DNA of 64,000 nucleotides from CAVTHW01 sp963734625. GTDB lineage: Bacteria > Acidobacteriota > Terriglobia > Bryobacterales > Bryobacteraceae. Both the position numbers and the translations under genes were made by a program. Positions within the stretch are counted from its first letter, which is position 1. The number at the start of each line of letters is the position of its first letter. Shown here in pieces: positions 59,698-64,000 of the stretch. Location: positions 1-64,000 of the forward strand of contig CAVTHW010000008.1 of assembly GCA_963734625.1 (NCBI GenBank). Reading direction: 5' to 3'. The notes beneath the pieces were generated by a model that had not been told where the DNA came from, made no database searches, and worked only from the letters and a program-made list of their open reading frames with translations.

Positions 59698-60207
59698 TCA
59701 CTCCGGGAGAACTGTGATGATCGTTTCATGTGTGTCACCCAACCGGCCGAGGAAGAAGCCACCGACGACGCACGCCGCCGTAACTACAATCCAACCCAGC
59801 ATTCTGTTTGTGTCGTTGCTGGGACGGCTGTCGTCAAGAGCCACCCGCAGAGAAATGAGCGACCCGGCGGCCCCGAGCCCGGCGGCGCCAATGAGCCTCG
59901 CGGGTCCCTTGATCTTCCTGATCCGCAACTCGGTGATCTCCTTGCGGGGAATGGAAGCCTGGCCGCGCGGGTAGGCCCTCTTATCCGAGGTCTTCAGGAC
60001 AACCATGCTCAGAGCATCACTCAGCACGTTCTCCACCTTCCCCTCCACGCTGGTCCGGCCACGCAGGACCACCTTAACCTTCTGGTTTTCGACAACCGAA
60101 CTCAGATCAGCCCACCGCAGAGTTCGAAAGTCACCTTGCGCCTGGGCTGTCTGAAGGGAGAAGAACGAGAAGGCCAGCAAGCCGGCCACGAAGCGTTTAC
60201 CTGACAT
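59698..60207 (-). CDS. Small secreted protein, relative of 59104-59641
   Basis: A protein of 169 residues from ATG 60207 (the longer frame to 60246 lacks a better start). A signal peptide (MSGKRFVAGLLAFSFFSLQTAQAQ) is followed by LRWADLSSVVENQKVKVVLRGRTSVEGKVENVLSDALSMVVL (about 28-70). That stretch has the same QKVKV-V-L core as the neighbour. A Gly/Ala-rich hydrophobic region follows at about 110-160. A hairpin-prone sequence (ccaccagtccattggtgg, 60243-60260) lies in its upstream region. Function unknown. The shared core suggests an old tandem duplication with the next gene. Confidence 0.6.
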   Translation of the reverse strand: MSGKRFVAGLLAFSFFSLQTAQAQGDFRTLRWADLSSVVENQKVKVVLRGRTSVEGKVENVLSDALSMVVLKTSDKRAYPRGQASIPRKEITELRIRKIKGPARLIGAAGLGAAGSLISLRVALDDSRPSNDTNRMLGWIVVTAACVVGGFFLGRLGDTHETIITVLPE

Positions 60208-60404
60208 ATAGAAGATAACTCCTTGCAAGACGTTATGAGCAACCACCAGTCCATTGGTGGGTTCATAAAACGCTCGTTTGTAATCAATGGATTACCGAAG
60301 ACGTCGGTTTGAGGCAAGGCTGGTGGACCGCCAGATTCCGCTGACACTGTCAGGCAGACCACTCACGCCAAGCACAGGCTGATTGGCCTGGAGCTATCCA
60401 GCGA

Positions 60405-61511
60405 CTAAGCAGGCCGCGGGCGGGGCTGGTACTCGCACAGAGGATCGGTCTCGAGCGGTTCGCCGGTGGCCGCGTAGGCGCGGGCGCGCGAGCCGCCGCA
60501 CAGGGCGCCGTATTCGCAGAAGCCGCAGCGTCCCTCGAACTTCGAGTAGTCGTGCAGCGACTGGAACAGCGGAGCGTTCCGGTATATCTCGACGACACGG
60601 TCCTGGCGAACGTTGCCCGCCACCAGCGGCAGGAAGCCGGCGGGGCAGATGTCTCCGGTGTTGGACACGAACATGATCCCGTGCCCGTCGCGGATGCCGA
60701 AGCCGCGAGCGACGCCGCTGCGCTTGATCTCGTCTCCCGTCATCCCCTCCGCGCGCATCCGCTCCAGCGCCACGCGGCGATAGGACGGCGCCTCGGTAGT
60801 AGCTACGATGAACGGCGCAACCCGAGACGTCTCGTATACCCAGCCCATCAGCTCCTCGCTGGCTGGGGGCGAGAGCGGCTGCAGCACTTTCCCGCGCCCG
60901 ACAGAGATCAGGAAGAACAGGCTCCAGCGCGCGACGCCCAGGGGCTTGAGGAGTTTGTAGATGGCCGGCACGTCGCCGGCGGTCTCGGCGGAGGCCAGAG
61001 TGTTGACTTGCAGCGGCATCTTGAGTTCCTGGGCCCAGCGCATGGCCTGGATGGTGCGGTCGAAAGTGCCATCGACGCCGCGGATGGAATCGTGACGCGC
61101 CGCCGTGGACCCGTCCAGGCTCAGCCCCAGGCCTTCGACCGAATGCTCCTTCAGCCGCACCAGCACGTCGCGGGTGAGCAAAGGGGTGGCGGCGGGCGTG
61201 ATCGAAACTCCGATGCCTAGCCGGCGGGCTTCATCGATCAGATCAAACAGGTCCTTACGCGCCAGCGGATCGCCGCCGGTTAGGATCAACTGCGGCAAGG
61301 GTTCGCCGAACTCGACGATCTGGCGCAGAAACGCGACACCCTCTTCGAAGGTCAACTCGCCGGGGGCCGGTTCGGGCTGCGCCTCCGCGCGGCAGTGGCG
61401 ACAGGCCAGCGCGCAGGCTTGCGTCGTTTCCCAATAGACGTTCAACGGAGTCCGCGCATAATCGCGCGGCGTCATGTGCGGAGATTTTCCGTGACCCAGA
61501 GGGCGCTGCAT
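60405..61511 (-). CDS. Radical SAM protein with SPASM-type C-terminal cluster region
   Basis: A protein of about 368 residues from ATG 61511; an in-frame TTG (61526) and ATG (61475) are alternatives. The radical SAM cysteines are in ACALACRHCRAEA (Cys-x3-Cys-x2-Cys, about residues 33-40). The GGDP loop lies at LTGGDPLARKDLFDL near 78. The C-terminal region has CPAGFLPLVAGNV near 295, and then EGRCGFCEYGALCGGSRARAYAATGEPLETDPLCEY (about 329-364), with a Cys-rich SPASM/TWITCH cluster. It resembles the TIGR04053/AhbD/NirJ-type branch, members of which modify peptides or haem precursors. No precursor peptide or haem genes are adjacent, so the substrate is open. Confidence 0.88.
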   Translation of the reverse strand: MQRPLGHGKSPHMTPRDYARTPLNVYWETTQACALACRHCRAEAQPEPAPGELTFEEGVAFLRQIVEFGEPLPQLILTGGDPLARKDLFDLIDEARRLGIGVSITPAATPLLTRDVLVRLKEHSVEGLGLSLDGSTAARHDSIRGVDGTFDRTIQAMRWAQELKMPLQVNTLASAETAGDVPAIYKLLKPLGVARWSLFFLISVGRGKVLQPLSPPASEELMGWVYETSRVAPFIVATTEAPSYRRVALERMRAEGMTGDEIKRSGVARGFGIRDGHGIMFVSNTGDICPAGFLPLVAGNVRQDRVVEIYRNAPLFQSLHDYSKFEGRCGFCEYGALCGGSRARAYAATGEPLETDPLCEYQPRPRPA

Positions 61512-61582
61512 ACTTTCAGCGTACAACGGCGGCGTAGGCGCGTGCGCTACGTTTCAGGATTAGAATTGAGGGAGGAGATGGA

Positions 61583-62011
61583 ATGTCTATTACTCGCGTG
61601 ATCACCCTGGCCATGTTGGCGAGCGGGCTGTGTCTGGCGCAGAGCCCCAGCGGCAACAGTTTTCAGGGCATGGTGCAAGAGGCTAAATCCAGAATCAAAG
61701 AGGCCTCAACCTCCCAGTTGAAAGAGTGGATGGATTCCGGGCAGAAGCTCATATTGATAGACGTCCGGGAAGACAACGAATGGCAGGCCGGACACGCGGC
61801 CAGTGCTGTCCACGTCGGGCGTGGCATCCTGGAGCGCGGGATCGAGACGGCCGCTCCCGACAAAGCCCAGCGCATCGTGTTCTACTGTCGTAGCGGCTCG
61901 CGCTCGGCCCTGGCGGCGGACACCCTTCAGAAAATGGGCTACACCAACGTCTTCTCGCTGACCGGCGGCTATGTCAGCTACCAGGCCGCAGGGCTGCCAT
62001 CCCAGAAGTAG
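61583..62011 (+). CDS. Exported rhodanese-like protein
   Basis: A 142-residue protein with GGAGGAGATGG before ATG 61583. The signal peptide (MSITRVITLAMLASGLCLAQ) is followed by a single rhodanese domain: TSQLKEWMDSGQKLILIDVREDNEWQAGHAASAVHVGRG (about residues 43-81), the active-site loop FYCRSGSRS (Cys near 106) and VFSLTGGYVSYQAAGLP. The C-R-S-G-S-R loop is the sulphurtransferase type, carrying a persulphide. Being periplasmic, it might handle sulphane sulphur or cyanide. Divergent from the radical SAM gene by 71 bp. Confidence 0.9.
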   Translation: MSITRVITLAMLASGLCLAQSPSGNSFQGMVQEAKSRIKEASTSQLKEWMDSGQKLILIDVREDNEWQAGHAASAVHVGRGILERGIETAAPDKAQRIVFYCRSGSRSALAADTLQKMGYTNVFSLTGGYVSYQAAGLPSQK

Positions 62012-62018
62012 CGGGAGA

Positions 62019-62954
62019 TCAGCGGGCGGCCGGTCCCGTGGCACGAATCACGTTCATGGCCGAAGCGATCATGCCGCTGATGTCGCTCAGCGTGGATGGC
62101 ACAATCAAGGTGGTGCCTTGCTTGGCCAGGTTGCCGAACTGGGCGATATAGGCTTCGGCGACGCGCAACTGCACTGCCTGAAAGCCGCCGGGCGCTTCGG
62201 TCGCCTCGGCCACCCGCCGCAGCCCCTCGGCGGTCGCCGTGGCCACGGTCAGGATCCCGGCCGCTTGCCCTTCGGCCTCGTTGATCCGCTGCTGCTTGGT
62301 GGCCTCCGAGGCTTTGATCACCTTCTGCTTCTCGCCCTCGGCATTGTTGATGGCGGCATCGCGGGCGCCCTCGGAGGTCAAGATGATGGCGCGCTTCTCG
62401 CGCTCGGCGCGCATCTGCTTCTCCATGGCGGCCTGGATGTCCTGGGGCGGATTGATGTTCTTGATCTCGTAGCGCAGCACCTTGACGCCCCAGGCCTCGG
62501 AGGCTTTGTCCAACTCGCCGACCAGGGCGATGTTGATGTTGGTCCGCTCTTCGAAGGTGCGATCCAACTCGATCTTGCCGATCTCGCTGCGCAGCGCCGT
62601 CTGCGCGAGTTGCGAAATGGCGAAGTGATAATCGGTGATCCCGTAGGAGGCACGCTCCGGGTTCATGACCTTCAGGTAAAGGATGCCGTCCACCCCGACC
62701 TGCACGTTGTCCTTGGTGATGCAGATCTGCTCGGGAACATCCAGCGCCTGTTCCTTCAGCGTGTGCTTGTAACGGATGTTGTCCATGAAGGGCACGAGCA
62801 CGTGGAAGCCGGCCTCGAGCGTGTTGCTGTACCTGCCCAACCGCTCGACCACATAGGCGCTCTGCTGCGGGACCACTACGGCGGTCTTCGCCAGAATGAT
62901 CAGAAAGAGAATCGCCAGGAGGACAACAGCGATGACGGGACCGGTCAAATCCAT
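62019..62954 (-). CDS. SPFH/Band 7 (stomatin-like) membrane protein
   Basis: A 311-residue protein with an N-terminal membrane helix (about 5-27, VIAVVLLAILFLIILAKTAVVVP). A band 7 domain follows: QQSAYVVERLGRYSNTLEAGFHVLVPFMD (about 28-56), LDVPEQICITKDNVQVGVDGILYLKV near 73, then a coiled region rich in AEREKRAIILTSEGARDAAINNAEGEKQKVIKASEA (about 165-205). It ends with a polar tail. This is the QmcA/stomatin group. Such proteins oligomerise into membrane microdomain scaffolds. It lies 8 bases downstream of the NfeD gene, the usual pairing. Confidence 0.93.
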   Translation of the reverse strand: MDLTGPVIAVVLLAILFLIILAKTAVVVPQQSAYVVERLGRYSNTLEAGFHVLVPFMDNIRYKHTLKEQALDVPEQICITKDNVQVGVDGILYLKVMNPERASYGITDYHFAISQLAQTALRSEIGKIELDRTFEERTNINIALVGELDKASEAWGVKVLRYEIKNINPPQDIQAAMEKQMRAEREKRAIILTSEGARDAAINNAEGEKQKVIKASEATKQQRINEAEGQAAGILTVATATAEGLRRVAEATEAPGGFQAVQLRVAEAYIAQFGNLAKQGTTLIVPSTLSDISGMIASAMNVIRATGPAAR

Positions 62955-62962
62955 AATTCCGC

Positions 62963-63391
62963 CTACCCTTCTATGTGGAGTGTCAGGCCGTCCACGCGCC
63001 GCACTCGGCAGCGCTGGGAGCGGCCCAGGAACTTGTCGCCAACGTTGCGGGCATTCCAGGACGCGCCGCGCAACTCGGCCTTGCCCACGCCATTCACCGG
63101 AATGTCTTCCATCGTCGTGGCGGTCTCGCCCACCAGGTTGTCGACTTCATTCGAGGGGGTGCGCCGGCGAAACCACTCGAGCAACGGGCGCCGGAACACA
63201 AGCAACGAGAGCACTGCGAAGACCGTAAACAGCAGCCACTGGGCCCATAGCGGGAAGCCCGGCACCAGCGCGGTGACAAGCCCGACACACATGCCAGAGA
63301 TCCCGAAGAACAGAATGTAGAACCCGCCCGGCGTTACCAGCTCGCCGCCGAGCAGCAAGAAGCCGAAAACGACCCAAATCCACCAGGCCAT
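62963..63391 (-). CDS. NfeD-like membrane protein, partner of the SPFH gene
   Basis: A 142-residue protein from ATG 63391 (MAWWIWVVFGFLLLGGEL); the TTG at 63397 is an alternative. Two to three hydrophobic helices at about 5-70 are followed by a small OB-fold domain beginning LVGETATTMEDIPVNGVGKAELRGASWNARNVGDKFL and ending CRVRRVDGLTLHIEG. This is the short NfeD (YbbJ-like) type, which partners SPFH proteins and is thought to tune their assembly. It is the first gene of a two-gene operon with the SPFH gene. Confidence 0.92.
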   Translation of the reverse strand: MAWWIWVVFGFLLLGGELVTPGGFYILFFGISGMCVGLVTALVPGFPLWAQWLLFTVFAVLSLLVFRRPLLEWFRRRTPSNEVDNLVGETATTMEDIPVNGVGKAELRGASWNARNVGDKFLGRSQRCRVRRVDGLTLHIEG

Positions 63392-63421
63392 AGGCAACTA
63401 TTGTATATCCAACCGCCGCCG

Positions 63422-64000
63422 TCAGACGGCTTCCATGGTAGAGGGAGGCTTGGGGGCGATGTTATATGTTACGCTCACCACGCCGGGAACCTCCGCGGTG
63501 AGTCTGCGGGCCAGCCTCTGGAGCATTCGCGGCGTGAGCCAAACCGGCTTCGCCGTCCGCGCATCGACACTGCGCCAGCAGCGGACTTCGATCTGCAGGC
63601 CGTAATCCCGCTTGCCGTCGCGCATCCCCGGGAACCGGTCCTCGTGAAGAATCGCCATGTACTGGAACGCTTTCACGTTCTTCAGCTCTCCTTCGATGAC
63701 GGAGGTCGCCTTCCGGGCCAATTCGAGCCGCTCGGCCGTGGCTTCTCCAACCACCCTGGCCGCCAGCGCGGGACCGGGGAAGGGCATCCGCTGGTAAATG
63801 GCGGGGGGCAGCCCCAGGGCTTTGGCGAGCTTGCGCACGCCGTCCTTACGAAGCTGAATCACCGGTTCGATGACGCGATAGCCGAACGCCTGCTCGGGAT
63901 CGATTCCCAACTGCTTCAGAACGTTGTGCTGGCGCTTGACGCCCGCCACGGTCTCCTCCACGTCGGTGAGGATGGTCCCCTGGAGGAGATGGCGCGCTCC
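63422..64000 (-). CDS. guaA: GMP synthase, C-terminal part (runs off the right edge)
   Basis: The minus strand encodes the C-terminal dimerisation region of glutamine-hydrolysing GMP synthase. The visible 192 residues begin RHLLQGTILTDVEETVAGVKRQHNV. They continue QLGIDPEQAFGYRVIEPVIQLRKDGVRKLAKALGLP and IYQRMPFPGPALAARVVGEAT, then DYGLQIEVRCWRSVDARTAKPVWLTPRMLQRLARRLT and end VTYNIAPKPPSTMEAV. R-x-P-F-P-G-P-G/A-L and KPPxTxE are the conserved family ends. The enzyme aminates XMP to GMP using ATP and glutamine. The ATP pyrophosphatase and amidotransferase parts lie outside the window. Upstream context cannot be seen. Confidence 0.88.
   Translation of the reverse strand, partial: GARHLLQGTILTDVEETVAGVKRQHNVLKQLGIDPEQAFGYRVIEPVIQLRKDGVRKLAKALGLPPAIYQRMPFPGPALAARVVGEATAERLELARKATSVIEGELKNVKAFQYMAILHEDRFPGMRDGKRDYGLQIEVRCWRSVDARTAKPVWLTPRMLQRLARRLTAEVPGVVSVTYNIAPKPPSTMEAV

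Overview
The window is GC-rich bacterial chromosome. It suggests an acidobacterium of the Bryobacterales/Solibacter type. This is inferred from gene content: a Pkn-type Ser/Thr kinase, a VWFA-type secreted protein, Tat-exported enolase-superfamily and DUF362 proteins, 6-phosphogluconolactonase-like beta-propellers, and many dispersed palindromes. No 16S gene is present to confirm it.

Layout. 1-903 is the N-terminal part of a membrane Ser/Thr kinase. 904-5076 is a decayed integrated element: a gene-poor stretch, an unrecognised frameshifted ORF (2539-3368), an excisionase-like gene and a broken tyrosine recombinase, ending against a tRNA-Phe gene whose 3' end faces the recombinase. 5117-14171 holds envelope and secreted proteins. 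Among them is a three-gene minus-strand block (oxidoreductase, VWFA protein, membrane glycosyltransferase-like protein) bracketed by two copies of a short palindrome. 14198-29247 is a tightly packed plus-strand operon: rpiB, an outer-membrane protein, tal, pgm, glgP, a HAD phosphatase, ackA, a P-type ATPase, a phosphoketolase and an alpha/beta hydrolase. Together these would convert stored glucan to acetate plus ATP through the pentose phosphate/phosphoketolase route. 29244-36948 holds an RNB nuclease, two enolase-superfamily dehydratases, an esterase, a NagB-like deaminase and a broken RraA-like gene. 37189-39637 encodes small envelope proteins, including two adjacent paralogues and a BON protein. 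39704-45975 holds a DUF362 protein, a group II intron inserted in a palindromic element, and kdgK-eda-MFS on the minus strand. 46060-48481 is a promoter followed by a di-haem cytochrome c peroxidase and a porin-like protein with an N-terminal CxxCH. 48787-57963 holds VOC/YCII proteins, a PaaK-like ligase, a lactonase, sugar-related proteins, a second DUF362 protein and a third enolase-superfamily enzyme (mannonate/gluconate dehydratase-like). 57964-59107 is a graveyard with an IS4-type transposase remnant and a broken outer-membrane gene. 59104-64000 holds small secreted proteins, a radical SAM/SPASM protein, a rhodanese, an NfeD-SPFH pair and the C-terminal part of GMP synthase.

Two metabolic themes dominate. 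One is the glucan to phosphoketolase to acetate operon. The other is a sugar-acid catabolic set: dehydratases that could make 2-keto-3-deoxygluconate, plus KDG kinase, KDPG aldolase and a transporter. A striking technical or evolutionary feature is that nearly every broken gene is broken by a net +1 frameshift. This looks like insertion-type sequencing error or decay with an insertion bias.
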